Positions 54,801 through 63,757 of a stretch of DNA of 64,000 nt are shown here, in pieces (the stretch's first letter is position 1; every line of letters starts with the position of its first letter). The position numbers and the translations under genes were made by a program. This DNA is from Verrucomicrobiota bacterium. Its GTDB lineage: Bacteria; Verrucomicrobiota; Verrucomicrobiia; Chthoniobacterales; Terrimicrobiaceae. The notes below the pieces were generated by a model. That model worked only from the letters and a program-made list of their open reading frames with translations. It did no database searches and was not told the DNA's origin. The DNA is taken from NCBI GenBank assembly GCA_017305195.1, contig JAFKMU010000045.1:62001-126000 (forward strand), written 5' to 3'.

Positions 54801-54811
54801 CGCGGGCGACC
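54775..54811 (-). terminator. Terminator of the polysaccharide operon
   Basis: On the minus strand GGTCGCCC and GGGCGGCC (one G-T pair) enclose a 14-base loop, followed by seven T. It lies 33 bases after the last glycosyltransferase and overlaps the 5' end of the lipoprotein gene. Confidence 0.75.
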
Positions 54812-54843
54812 TTAGTTATTCCCTACCGACTAGGCAAGGCGGC

Positions 54844-55965
54844 TTATCCATTTGGCTCCGCCCGGAGCGACTCCCGATACAGATCCTCCAGCCTGCCACA
54901 GAGGGATTTGGCGGAGAAACTCCCTTGCACGCGCACCCGGGCCGCACAGCTCAATTTCTCCGCGACGGCGGGATTTTGCATCTGAAACACCGCCGCCGCC
55001 GCCGCTTGCGGATCGCCCGGAGGAAAAAGCAGTGCCGTCTCCCCGGAGGTGAGAATTTCCGCCGTTCCATCGACTCCGGTGGCACAAATCGGCACCGCGG
55101 CAGCCATCGCCTCCAGCAAAACCATCGGCGTTCCCTCGTAGCGGGAGGTCAGAAGGAGAAGGTCGATGGCTCCGTAAACCGCCTGACGGTCGCCGACATA
55201 TCCGGCAAATCGCACCCGGTCCCCCAACCCCAGCCCTCCAGCCAGCGCCTTGAGTGCCGCCTCCTCCGGTCCCTCGCCAAAAATGACGAATCGGGCTGCG
55301 GGCAATTTTGCCGTCACCAGAGCAGCGGTACGGAGAAAGGTGGCAAAGTCCTTTTGGAGCACGAGCCGACCGATGCCGCCGACGACAAAATCCTCCGGCT
55401 TCAGGCCCCAGCGAGCACGGAAAGCCGCGCGGGCTTCCGAAGAGGGCGGACCGAAGGCGTCGACGTCCACGCCATTGGTAAAGTACTCGACCACCTCATC
55501 GGGCAGCCCCTCCTGGCGGACGAGAAACTCCCGCGTGGTGCGCGAGACCGCGAGGATCTTGCACGATAGCAGGTTGGTCAGGCGATCGATGAGAAACGGG
55601 CCCAGGCGCTCGCGGAGGGCGTCGTTACAATGATCATGGGCAACGATCACCTTCTGCCCGCACAGCGCGGCGATCGGGCGGGCCAGCCAGTTGGCCCCGA
55701 AGAGGTGGCAATGCACGATGTCGAACCGCTCCTTCAAAAGCAGCTTCGCGAGATTCGGCACGTAAAACGGCGGAAATTTCCCGGGCGAAAGCGAAACAAC
55801 CGGCACCCCGATCGCCTCCAGCTCCGCCGCGACGCCGCCTTTCCCGTGCAGGCAGGCCACGGTGTAGGAAAAGTCGGGCTGGTTGCGAAATTTCAGCAGG
55901 TTGAGCAGGACGGTTTGCGCTCCGCCCGAACCCAGATGATCGATGACCTGGAGGACCTTGATCAT
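54844..55965 (-). CDS. Glycosyltransferase, GT4-like
   Basis: The 373-residue GT-B enzyme opens with VLQVIDHLGSGGAQTVLLNLL and has the donor-site Glu pair in LLTSRYEGTPMVLLEAMAAAVP, as in retaining GT4 enzymes. IVHCHLFGANWLARP and GGIGRLVLQKDF are also typical. It adds a sugar, probably from a nucleotide donor, to a membrane-bound oligosaccharide; the donor is unknown. It is the last gene of the operon; its ATG overlaps the upstream gene by 4 bases. Confidence 0.85.
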   Translation of the reverse strand: MIKVLQVIDHLGSGGAQTVLLNLLKFRNQPDFSYTVACLHGKGGVAAELEAIGVPVVSLSPGKFPPFYVPNLAKLLLKERFDIVHCHLFGANWLARPIAALCGQKVIVAHDHCNDALRERLGPFLIDRLTNLLSCKILAVSRTTREFLVRQEGLPDEVVEYFTNGVDVDAFGPPSSEARAAFRARWGLKPEDFVVGGIGRLVLQKDFATFLRTAALVTAKLPAARFVIFGEGPEEAALKALAGGLGLGDRVRFAGYVGDRQAVYGAIDLLLLTSRYEGTPMVLLEAMAAAVPICATGVDGTAEILTSGETALLFPPGDPQAAAAAVFQMQNPAVAEKLSCAARVRVQGSFSAKSLCGRLEDLYRESLRAEPNG

Positions 55966-57056
55966 CGTTTAGCCGCCGGGAGTCCGGCGAGGAAGGCGTC
56001 AGTTTCCTTCGCGTTATCGTGAAGCTCGCGCACAAAGCGCTCAGACTCGCGGCCCATCGCATCTGTCGCGGCGCGGTCGCCAAACCACTGCCGGGCGAGG
56101 GTAAAAAATCGATCACGGTCGCCATCGGCACAAGCGCCGAGCGGAAAATCCTCGAAGAGCGTGTCCGGCCGGACGATGAGCGAGAGCAGCGCCGTGGAGG
56201 CGAGGCCGGACTGGATGAAGCTGTTCGGCCATCCCTCCCAGGTCGACGTATTCACAAAGACCCGCGCGCGGTCGTAGTGGGACTGCACCTCGCGGTAGGG
56301 AACTCCGTTGTGGAAAATGACGTTGGGCAACTTCTCCGCCCGCACCCGCACGGACTCAAAGAGGGCGGCATCCTCGCATGGACAGATCATCTCAAAGCGG
56401 GCCTCAGGCATCGCCTCGACGAGATCGAGAAAGATATGGGGCTGCTTGATCGGCTGACACCGGGCGACCCAGAGAAAATCGATGGTTTTTTCAGCCGTGC
56501 GGGGTTCGGCGCGAGGCAGGATGAGATTCCGGTATAGGGCGCAGGGCATGCCCTGCTCAAGGAAGAGGCGCTCCTGAAGCTTCGTCATGGCGAAGCGCTG
56601 ATCGCAATGGCGCATGCCAAACTCAAAGAGCCCGCCGCGGACCGGATTATCGCGCCGGAAGCCGCCATTCACCTCCGTGTCGAGACCGCAGATAAAGTGG
56701 AGCTGGAAGCCAAAGAGCGGGCGCAGCGCCCAGAGGATGAAAAGCCATGCCGTCCAGCCGAGGACGAGCACGTGATCGGGCCGCTCCTCGCGAAAAATGC
56801 GGATGATCTTGGGCAGCGCGGTCAGGCTGTCGGCCAGGCCGCCGGTCTGGAATCTCCCGCCGTTGCGAATCTTAACTCCCTGGAAAATCTGGCAATCCGG
56901 CTGCCCGATGTCGCCGGCAGCGATCACGGTGTCATATCCACGGGCGGCGAGTTCGCGAGCCAACAAAGCGACCTGAAGCTCGGCTCCGCCGGAGACCCGG
57001 GTCGAAGCCGGATCGAGCACGAGGTTCGCGTAACTGGATAGAAAAAGAAACTTCAC
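55962..57056 (-). CDS. Glycosyltransferase, GT4-like with altered donor motif
   Basis: The 364-residue protein opens with SSYANLVLDPASTRVSGGAELQVALLARELA, a GT-B N-terminal fold. The C-terminal site reads VNTSTWEGWPNSFIQSGLAS: the first Glu is kept but the second position is Gln instead of Glu, unlike its neighbours, which could alter donor binding. It overlaps both neighbours by 4 bases. Confidence 0.8.
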   Translation of the reverse strand: MKFLFLSSYANLVLDPASTRVSGGAELQVALLARELAARGYDTVIAAGDIGQPDCQIFQGVKIRNGGRFQTGGLADSLTALPKIIRIFREERPDHVLVLGWTAWLFILWALRPLFGFQLHFICGLDTEVNGGFRRDNPVRGGLFEFGMRHCDQRFAMTKLQERLFLEQGMPCALYRNLILPRAEPRTAEKTIDFLWVARCQPIKQPHIFLDLVEAMPEARFEMICPCEDAALFESVRVRAEKLPNVIFHNGVPYREVQSHYDRARVFVNTSTWEGWPNSFIQSGLASTALLSLIVRPDTLFEDFPLGACADGDRDRFFTLARQWFGDRAATDAMGRESERFVRELHDNAKETDAFLAGLPAAKR

Positions 57057-57544
57057 GCCTGCTGCGCGCGAATGACCTTCGCGGGATTGCCTGCCGCCAC
57101 CGCGCCGGGCGGGACGTCTTTGACGACCACGGCACCAGCCCCGATCGTTGCGCCGTCGCCGACCTGGATCGGGCCGAGCAGAATCGCCCCGCAGCCGATC
57201 TCGACATTGTTTCCGATGACCGGAACCCCCTCTCCTGCCTGACGGTACCCGATGGTCACGCCCTGGCGCAGGATGCAGTCGTCACCGATCACCGCCTCGG
57301 GATGCACCACGAGCCCGCTGGCATGATATAGTCGCAGGCGGGTGCCGATGCGTGTCGAGTAACCCAACTCGATCCCCATGATCCACTCCACCCCGACGAC
57401 ATACAGAAGCAAAAGCGGAGAACCCAGCAGCCACAGCCCACCCGGCAGGGCGCGAATAGCCCGGCAGAGCCGCCAGAAAACGAGCACGGCGCGCCCCTTC
57501 GGGTTTCCCACATTCACATCCCAGTCCTGAAAAAGGCTTTTCAT
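57053..57544 (-). CDS. Serine acetyltransferase-like hexapeptide O-acetyltransferase
   Basis: The 163-residue left-handed beta-helix protein shows hexapeptide repeats from HPEAVIGDDCILRQGVTIGY to PIQVGDGATIGAGAVVVKDVPPGAVAAGNPAKVI, the CysE/WcaB type. The N-terminal NPKGRAVLVFWRLCRAIRAL and a hydrophobic stretch resemble exopolysaccharide acetyltransferases such as WcaB, not metabolic CysE. The start at 57544 is set by ATGA overlap. It probably adds O-acetyl groups to the polymer. Confidence 0.85.
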   Translation of the reverse strand: MKSLFQDWDVNVGNPKGRAVLVFWRLCRAIRALPGGLWLLGSPLLLLYVVGVEWIMGIELGYSTRIGTRLRLYHASGLVVHPEAVIGDDCILRQGVTIGYRQAGEGVPVIGNNVEIGCGAILLGPIQVGDGATIGAGAVVVKDVPPGAVAAGNPAKVIRAQQA

Positions 57545-58530
57545 CGTGGTCCCATCATTCGATCCCGCAACAGGCTGAAAAACAAGTCCGGTTGAGCGCG
57601 AAGGCTCTCGGTCATTTCCTGGGCCATCGCAGGTGACGCGCCGAGCTGGCCCGCCGCCTTCCAGTGCAGGAGACATTTTGCCTCGGCGCGTTCCCCCGCG
57701 GGGACGGGGAGCGCCTTGTCAAGTTCACGATGCAGTGCCCAGAATGCCGAGCGTTTTCCCGGGGCAAATCCATCCCGGAGCTGGCTGACGAGGGCGAGAT
57801 TGCTGCGGGTGGCATGGGGTCCCAACCCCCATTGCACGAAAGCCCGTCGGTTGGCTTCCATCGCCTCAGCGGCGGTGGCTTCAGCTTTTTGATGCGAAAG
57901 CGAGGAGTGGACCACCCGGTAGGAAATCAGGCGCTGCGGAAGATTATCGCCGGGACCGGTTTTGAGCAGCTTCAGCCAGAGGTCGTAGTCTTGAGTGATG
58001 CGGAAATGCGGATCGTATTTCCCAACAGCCAGAGCGGCCTCGCGACGGAAGCAGACCGAGGCGTGAATGAACGGGTTGTCGTACAGGGTGAACCAGCGCA
58101 CGGATTCCTCGCCGCAGGGGGCGTTAATCAGGCCGCAAAATGCGCCGTCCTCGGTGATGAGCCATCCGTTGGTGCCGAGAATGACCAGATCGGGGCGGCG
58201 ATGCAGCTCAGCCATCTGAAGTTCCAGGCGCTGCGGATGCGGGAGATCGTCAGCATCCTGCCGGGCGATCCATGGCGCACGAGCCTCCTCAATGCCTTGG
58301 TTGAGGCAGACCGTCTGGCCCTGGTTGACCGGATTGAGGATCAGGCGAATACGGGAATCCTTTGCCGCCCAAGAAGTTAAAAACTCCTGCCCTCCATCAG
58401 TCGAACCGTCATCGATGATGAGAAACTCCAGGTCGCGAAAGGTCTGCCCGAGAATGCTGCGGATGCCGACATCCAGATAGGACCGCGCATTGTAGACGGT
58501 CATGAGGACTGTGACTGCGGGAGTACTCAT
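57541..58530 (-). CDS. Glycosyltransferase family 2 (GT-A fold)
   Basis: The 329-residue inverting enzyme starts with VTVLMTVYNARSYLDVGIRSILGQTF and has IIDDGSTDGG for nucleotide binding and WIARQDADDLPHPQRLELQ with the metal-binding DAD/DXD. The C-terminal region (VHSSLSHQKAEATAAEAM) is common in wall and capsule transferases. It overlaps both neighbours by 4 bases. Confidence 0.87.
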   Translation of the reverse strand: MSTPAVTVLMTVYNARSYLDVGIRSILGQTFRDLEFLIIDDGSTDGGQEFLTSWAAKDSRIRLILNPVNQGQTVCLNQGIEEARAPWIARQDADDLPHPQRLELQMAELHRRPDLVILGTNGWLITEDGAFCGLINAPCGEESVRWFTLYDNPFIHASVCFRREAALAVGKYDPHFRITQDYDLWLKLLKTGPGDNLPQRLISYRVVHSSLSHQKAEATAAEAMEANRRAFVQWGLGPHATRSNLALVSQLRDGFAPGKRSAFWALHRELDKALPVPAGERAEAKCLLHWKAAGQLGASPAMAQEMTESLRAQPDLFFSLLRDRMMGPR

Positions 58531-59630
58531 GCGAGGAGTTTCTCAAAAATGCGGCGGTGCTCCGCGATCCAGGTTTCCGCCCGGAAGTGCTGGACGGCAT
58601 GCTGTCGGGCGTTGCGGGAAAACTCGACAAGATGCGGTATCACCTTCTTCACGGCTGCCGCCCATTCCGAAGCGGGCGGAGTGATCATGCGATCCCAGAC
58701 AAGCGGCACCGGGATCAACGCGCCACAATCCGAGGGAACCATCTCGGGTAATCCCCCGCTGGCGGAACCCACGACAGGCAACCCGCAGGCCAGCGACTCG
58801 ATGACCACGGTCGGGCAGGGATCGAGATACTTCGGATGCAGGACGATGTGATGACTGCGATACAACGCGACGGCCTCCTCCTGGGTGAATGCCGGCAGGA
58901 GTCGGATTTCGTTCTCCAGCCCAAGCGTCTGGATCTCGGAGCGCACCTGATCGGTCGCACCTGGCCATTCCATTTTGCCCGCTATGGTCAGGGTCGCCTC
59001 GATGCCATCCTTTCGTAACACGGACAGGCACTGCACAGCGGAAAGCACGCGATCGGGGTAGCTATGCGTTCCCAGGGAAAGCAAACGCAGAGGCGTTGCG
59101 GGAACGGGCTCCGGCGGCGGTGAAAATCTCTCCAGGTCGACCGGATTGAAAAGGATGCTAGCCGGACGATCTGCGGGACCGAGAAACTCATCCGACGCCA
59201 TGCGGCAGAAGTCCGACTGATAAACCACATAGTCGGCCCGGTCGCGAAGCCAGCGCATCGGACCATTGAACCGCTCGGCCTCCGCACCGGCCCACCCCCG
59301 ATAGGCGACGCCGTTCTGATTCCAAACAAACTTGATCCCCCGGCGGCGGCAGATTTCCCAGAGGTCGCGGGCAAAGGGCGGCTGGGCGCTGCTGACAAGG
59401 TACAGGATATTGAACACCTCGGCACTCGATGGGAACGCGTCGCGCAGGTGGAGAAGCTTGACGGCCCCGCCGTGGATGAACTCGCGGCGCTCCAGTACCC
59501 CGCCAAAGGAAAGAACCGGCTCTGCGGAGGAGGCCAGCGCGATGCTGCCGCGTTTCGTGCGAAGACGCGACCGTTTCGGGAAGTCCAGCACCCCGCGAAT
59601 CGCGGAGGCAATCTGCCAGGGGATGCTCAT
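58527..59630 (-). CDS. Glycosyltransferase, GT4-like
   Basis: This 367-residue protein has no typical GT4 N-terminal glycine loop visible, but the second domain is clear: RLLSLGTHSYPDRVLSAVQ, LTIAGKMEWPGATDQ and VLHPKYLDPCPTVVIESLACGLPVVG with a Glu at the donor site. It probably transfers a sugar within the same polymer. It overlaps both neighbours by 4 bases. Confidence 0.82.
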   Translation of the reverse strand: MSIPWQIASAIRGVLDFPKRSRLRTKRGSIALASSAEPVLSFGGVLERREFIHGGAVKLLHLRDAFPSSAEVFNILYLVSSAQPPFARDLWEICRRRGIKFVWNQNGVAYRGWAGAEAERFNGPMRWLRDRADYVVYQSDFCRMASDEFLGPADRPASILFNPVDLERFSPPPEPVPATPLRLLSLGTHSYPDRVLSAVQCLSVLRKDGIEATLTIAGKMEWPGATDQVRSEIQTLGLENEIRLLPAFTQEEAVALYRSHHIVLHPKYLDPCPTVVIESLACGLPVVGSASGGLPEMVPSDCGALIPVPLVWDRMITPPASEWAAAVKKVIPHLVEFSRNARQHAVQHFRAETWIAEHRRIFEKLLA

Positions 59631-60742
59631 GCGGACAACTCAGCCTGGATGCGCCGGGCGATTTTTTCCGCCACGGTGTCCCAGAGAAAATGTTCCCGGA
59701 CAAGGGCTCGTCCCCTCTCGCCAAATCGCTGGCGGAGAGCGGCATCGGAAAGCAGTTTGCGCAGCGCCCCAGCGATGGCTTCAGGACTGCGCGGCGGAAC
59801 CAGGAAACCGCTTTCGCCTTCCAGGACCCGCTCGGCATTGGCCCCCACCGACGTGGTGACGACGGGGAGTCCGTAGGCTGCCGCCTCGACCACCGCCACG
59901 GCGCTCGGCTCGGAACGGCTGGGCATGAGAAAAATATCCGCCTGGGCCAGATGAGCCCCCACCTGCTCGCGGGGGATGCGGCCATGGATCACCACACGAT
60001 CCATGGTTAACCCGGGATCGCAGCCGACGATGTGCAACTCGGTGCCGGGAAATTCCCCGGTAATCTTTCGGAACGCCTCGATCATCTCTGGACCGCCCTT
60101 GCGCTCCCATTCGACCCCGACAAAGACGATGCGCGGGTGGAGGTTTGCCTTGGGCGGCAGGGTCTCGGGAAAGGGGATATTGATCCCGGAATGCACGCAC
60201 TGCACCCGGCTGGGCGGGATCTGGTAATCCTCGATCACCGAGCGCGCGGCAAACTCCCCTGTCGTGAAAGTCACGCGGGAATCCGCATAGAGCGAGCGCT
60301 CCATCGCCAGCCATTGACGGGTCATGGGCTGGAGCTTGCGGGCGTTGCCGTATCGCGCATTGGCGAGGTGGGTGTGGTCCGTGTAGCCGAAATGCGGAAT
60401 GCCGGGCCGGATGGCGCGAAAAACCGACTGGGTTTGAAAGGAGAATGCCGCATCCGAGAATTCCGGACTGGTGGAAACCCAGTGCCCGAACATCCGGAGA
60501 AAAGTGACAGTCCGGGGCAAAAAGGCCTGCGGCGAAAACCGATATCGAAAGATCGGCTGCGGGTAGCGGAGCGTAGCCTCGATGAGCCCGGCGAGATAGG
60601 TCGCCGGACGAGGCCGGGCGATGTCATCGATGATGTCGAGCCAGCGAAATTCATATCCCGGCAAGGCGGACGGCAGAGTGCGAGCAATACTTTCGTTGAC
60701 GAACGAAAAGCTGCCCTGCTTGAAGCACAGCGCCTTCTTCAT
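59627..60742 (-). CDS. Glycosyltransferase, GT4-like
   Basis: The product is 371 residues from the ATG at 60742 (MKKALCFKQGSFSFVNESIAR). IVFVGVEWERKGGPEMIEAF, ELHIVGCDPGLTMDRV and LMPSRSEPSAVAVVEAAAYGLPVV are the GT4 donor-domain hallmarks. It overlaps both neighbours by 4 bases, which is why 60742 is preferred over 60754. Confidence 0.85.
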   Translation of the reverse strand: MKKALCFKQGSFSFVNESIARTLPSALPGYEFRWLDIIDDIARPRPATYLAGLIEATLRYPQPIFRYRFSPQAFLPRTVTFLRMFGHWVSTSPEFSDAAFSFQTQSVFRAIRPGIPHFGYTDHTHLANARYGNARKLQPMTRQWLAMERSLYADSRVTFTTGEFAARSVIEDYQIPPSRVQCVHSGINIPFPETLPPKANLHPRIVFVGVEWERKGGPEMIEAFRKITGEFPGTELHIVGCDPGLTMDRVVIHGRIPREQVGAHLAQADIFLMPSRSEPSAVAVVEAAAYGLPVVTTSVGANAERVLEGESGFLVPPRSPEAIAGALRKLLSDAALRQRFGERGRALVREHFLWDTVAEKIARRIQAELSA

Positions 60743-61992
60743 CGCCCCTGGCAAAACAAAGCCGCTCCGAGCAAGGCCTGCTCGTCAGCGACAGGATCAT
60801 GTACAGCGAGCGCCGTCTCTGCGGATTGCGCAGGGATGCCTTGCCGATTTTGCACCTTGGTGATGATCCGATCGACCATGGCGGACTGGTCGTTGGGCGG
60901 AAAAACGACGGGGCGACGGCCGAACCGGCGTCTCACGCGAAAAAGCGCCGATGCGATGGCGCTGGAAAGATGGGCCATGGGCCGCTCGGGACCGCGAGGG
61001 AGTTCCTGGTAGATACTGATCAGCGCTTCGCTCAAGGCGGCGGTAGAATTCTCCCGATCGGCCCGGCGGCTGGCGAGATAAGTGGCTTCCCGCAGGGAAC
61101 CCGTCCGGGCGTGATTCTCAAGAAGGCGCACCGCCTCATCGACCGAGCGAAACATCATCTCGGCCGGGAGGAGATCCCGGGCGATGCCGACGGGCGTGCT
61201 GATGACCGCCTGCCCGGCAAAGAGCGCCTCCAGCAGCGAATGCGGACCACCCTCCCACCGGGAGGGAACCACGGTGACGTCGAGCGCCTGATAGAGGCGG
61301 TTCAGCTCGGTGCGAGGCAGGATGTTCCAATCGTAATCATCCTGGTCATTCGGACCGATCCGCCCATGAAAGCGAAAGGGAATACCGGCGGCAGTCAGAC
61401 GGCGTCGCAGCCAGTGGCGTCGCGGCCCCGCCAGGAGAACGACCAGATTTGGGAGCCGCTGGTAGAGTTCCTTGGCGATGTCGAAAAGAATGTCGGCCCC
61501 CTTCTGGCGCTTCAGGCGGCGCAGATCGGTGCCCTCGGTATCGCGATGGAAATTGCCGATGACGAAGGCGTTTTTGTCGATGCCAAGCTGGTGACGCAGC
61601 CCGCCGTCGTTTTCCAGCGTGCGAAAAATGGTGGCATCCACCGTATACGGGGCTCGGGACACGGGGAGACCGAGCATGCGAAACTGCGCCTCGGCCTCGC
61701 GCGTGCGGGCGATCCAGAGATCGACCCTCGCGGCAGCCTGGGAAAACTCCGGCTGCGTCAGCGAGTAGACCGGCGGGTTATCGGCAAAGCAAATGAGCTT
61801 CTTTCCGCGCACGGCGCGCTCGCCGAAATCCAGCAATCGCGGCCAGTAGGCGGAATGCACGATGCGGGCCGCCGGGAGAGAAACGGGAACGACATGTCCC
61901 TCGACCGCCTCTCGCGCCACGCGGAGGTCTTCATCGAGCGCCCAGGCGACCTTCTCGCCGCCGGTAAAATGGACATGCCATAGCGTGCTCAC
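60739..61992 (-). CDS. Glycosyltransferase, GT4-like, GTG start
   Basis: The product is 417 residues from a GTG at 61992 that overlaps the upstream stop (GTGA). VIGNFHRDTEGTDLRRLKRQKGADILFDIA and VVPSRWEGGPHSLLEALFAGQAVIS show the donor domain with both Glu residues. A C-terminal extension of about 90 residues is rich in Arg (ALFRVRRRFGRRPVV) and of unknown role. The frame extends upstream to 62034 but only inside the previous gene. Confidence 0.83.
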   Translation of the reverse strand: MSTLWHVHFTGGEKVAWALDEDLRVAREAVEGHVVPVSLPAARIVHSAYWPRLLDFGERAVRGKKLICFADNPPVYSLTQPEFSQAAARVDLWIARTREAEAQFRMLGLPVSRAPYTVDATIFRTLENDGGLRHQLGIDKNAFVIGNFHRDTEGTDLRRLKRQKGADILFDIAKELYQRLPNLVVLLAGPRRHWLRRRLTAAGIPFRFHGRIGPNDQDDYDWNILPRTELNRLYQALDVTVVPSRWEGGPHSLLEALFAGQAVISTPVGIARDLLPAEMMFRSVDEAVRLLENHARTGSLREATYLASRRADRENSTAALSEALISIYQELPRGPERPMAHLSSAIASALFRVRRRFGRRPVVFPPNDQSAMVDRIITKVQNRQGIPAQSAETALAVHDPVADEQALLGAALFCQGR

Positions 61993-62960
61993 TGGTTGAT
62001 GAGAGACTGAATGATCTGGCGATATGCCGCGCACATGCGATCCCCAGCCGGGGCCTCGCGGAGCACGCAGCCGCGCAGTTCATGGTAGCGGTCCTTGAGC
62101 GCCTCGATGGACTCTGGGAGATTTTCCGTGAGCTCCACTCCAAACCGACGGCCAAGCTCGACCGTGCCGCCGCCATCGCGGTGGTAAAAAAGCGGGAGTC
62201 CGCACTGCATGGCCTCGACCGGGTGCATGGCTCCGGGTTCGTAACGCGAGGCGGTAATGCCGACGTGGCACTGGCGCAGGAGGCCGGCCAGCTTCTCTCC
62301 TGTACAGGGAGGGAAGGTGCGGGCTTTCTTCCAGGTGATCTGCTTCGGCCAGCGCCCGATGACCCAGAGTTCGACGCCCTTAAGATCGCCGCTCGCGATC
62401 AGGTTGTCCACCTCCTGATAGACATCGAAACCCTTGGCCATGTTGTCGGACCAGTGATGCGTCACCAGCCGCAGTGGATGACCGGGCTGCCAGACGGGCG
62501 ACCCGAAGGGATGAAACACGGCTGGATCGGCCCCGTTGGTGATAACGGAGTGCGGGCGATCCTTGGAAAACCACTTCGCGGCGTGATGGTCGCGCAGCCA
62601 TTCGGAAACAAAGACCGTATGATCCGCGACCGTGTTGGCCTCAGCCAGCCGGGCGTCCATCTCGTCCGTTCCCTTGCGGACGTCGTTGTCATTGATGCGC
62701 TGGACGCATTTCAGGCGACCGTTACGGCGCTTGGCCCAGACGACATCGTCGTAGGTAATCGTGAGCTTGCCGCTCAGTCCGGCATGGGTGCCCATCACGC
62801 AGTCGACGTCGGGCGTGAGCTGGTAGACGACGTCGTACCCGCAGCGCTTCAGGTATTGCGACAGCTGGTTGAGCCACTGGTTGCCGCCTCCAAACGCGGT
62901 GCGGCGCGGGGCGAGATTGAACGCCACCGTGGCGATCGGCTTCTTGCGAAAAAAGCTCAT
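61989..62960 (-). CDS. Glycosyltransferase, GT4-like
   Basis: The product is 323 residues from ATG 62960 (MSFFRKKPIATVAFNLAPRR). GGGNQWLNQLSQYLKRCGYDVVY forms the GT-B acceptor loop and ITASRYEPGAMHPVEAMQCGLPLFYH the donor site with the Glu pair. The shorter length and divergent N-terminal half suggest an unusual acceptor. It overlaps both neighbours by 4 bases. Confidence 0.82.
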   Translation of the reverse strand: MSFFRKKPIATVAFNLAPRRTAFGGGNQWLNQLSQYLKRCGYDVVYQLTPDVDCVMGTHAGLSGKLTITYDDVVWAKRRNGRLKCVQRINDNDVRKGTDEMDARLAEANTVADHTVFVSEWLRDHHAAKWFSKDRPHSVITNGADPAVFHPFGSPVWQPGHPLRLVTHHWSDNMAKGFDVYQEVDNLIASGDLKGVELWVIGRWPKQITWKKARTFPPCTGEKLAGLLRQCHVGITASRYEPGAMHPVEAMQCGLPLFYHRDGGGTVELGRRFGVELTENLPESIEALKDRYHELRGCVLREAPAGDRMCAAYRQIIQSLINQ

Positions 62961-63757
62961 GGTTCCGTGGAAAAAAATGCGGTCGTGGAGACTGTGACCT
63001 CGGGTCCGCGACGATAGCGGGAATCCTTCCAGTTCGTCACGGGCAAACCAACAAGCCGCCGCGCCGAGCGGATGATCCGCTGCCAGGAATTGCCGTACTT
63101 CTCCATGATGTTCTCCCGTGTCGCCGCGTTGCCGGATTCCCGGGAGCTCCGTGGCAGGAAGCATGTGTGCAGGCACCGGAAATCGCTCTCTTCCCAAGGC
63201 GCCTCGTCGTGCAGCATCCGGCGGTCGGAATTCGTAAACCCGGCACGAAAAACGACCTCGCCGCCGTGCAGGCGCTCGGGGGCGTCGCCTCCCCACGAGT
63301 CGATCGCGGCAAAGTTGTACAGCTTGGTCATGCTCCGGCAGGGTGGAGCGAGATGTCCACTGGCGGACCGGCGATCCGCAGCCAGAGCCGTAACATTGAG
63401 CACGCTGCCGAGGATCATCCAGGTCCGGGCGAACTCCCCGGCATTAATCCGCTCGCGCAGGCGCAGCAGACCCGCCGTGTCGTAGATCTCATCGCCATCC
63501 ACGGCAAAGGCCCACACATCCTGTCCAGCCAGTCCGGCGATCAGCTCATGGGATTCCCGAGGATGCGAGAGCCGGTGAAATTCCGCCGAGGGCAGTTCCT
63601 TCGCCAGCCGCTTGAGGATCGGCACAGTCGCGTCCGTCGATCCGTGATCCATCAGCAGGATATGATCGCAAAACGGGGCGGCATTGCGCACGGCCCGCTC
63701 CACGAAGACATCCTCATTGTGAACGAGGACGACACCGACGATGCGGGGATGGCTCAA
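62957..63757 (-). CDS. Glycosyltransferase family 2-like, possible TTG start
   Basis: The product is 266 residues when a TTG at 63757, overlapping the previous stop as TTGA, is used (SHPRIVGVVLVHNEDVF). An ATG at 63790 is an alternative that would overlap the upstream gene by 37 bases. MDHGSTDATVPIL and WAFAVDGDEIYDTAGL (DGDE metal site) fit the GT2 relatives that act on glycans or lipids. A Cys/His-rich tail (RCLHTCFLPRSS) is noted. The TTG choice follows from the uniform 4-base overlaps in this operon. Confidence 0.8.
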   Translation of the reverse strand: MSHPRIVGVVLVHNEDVFVERAVRNAAPFCDHILLMDHGSTDATVPILKRLAKELPSAEFHRLSHPRESHELIAGLAGQDVWAFAVDGDEIYDTAGLLRLRERINAGEFARTWMILGSVLNVTALAADRRSASGHLAPPCRSMTKLYNFAAIDSWGGDAPERLHGGEVVFRAGFTNSDRRMLHDEAPWEESDFRCLHTCFLPRSSRESGNAATRENIMEKYGNSWQRIIRSARRLVGLPVTNWKDSRYRRGPEVTVSTTAFFSTEP

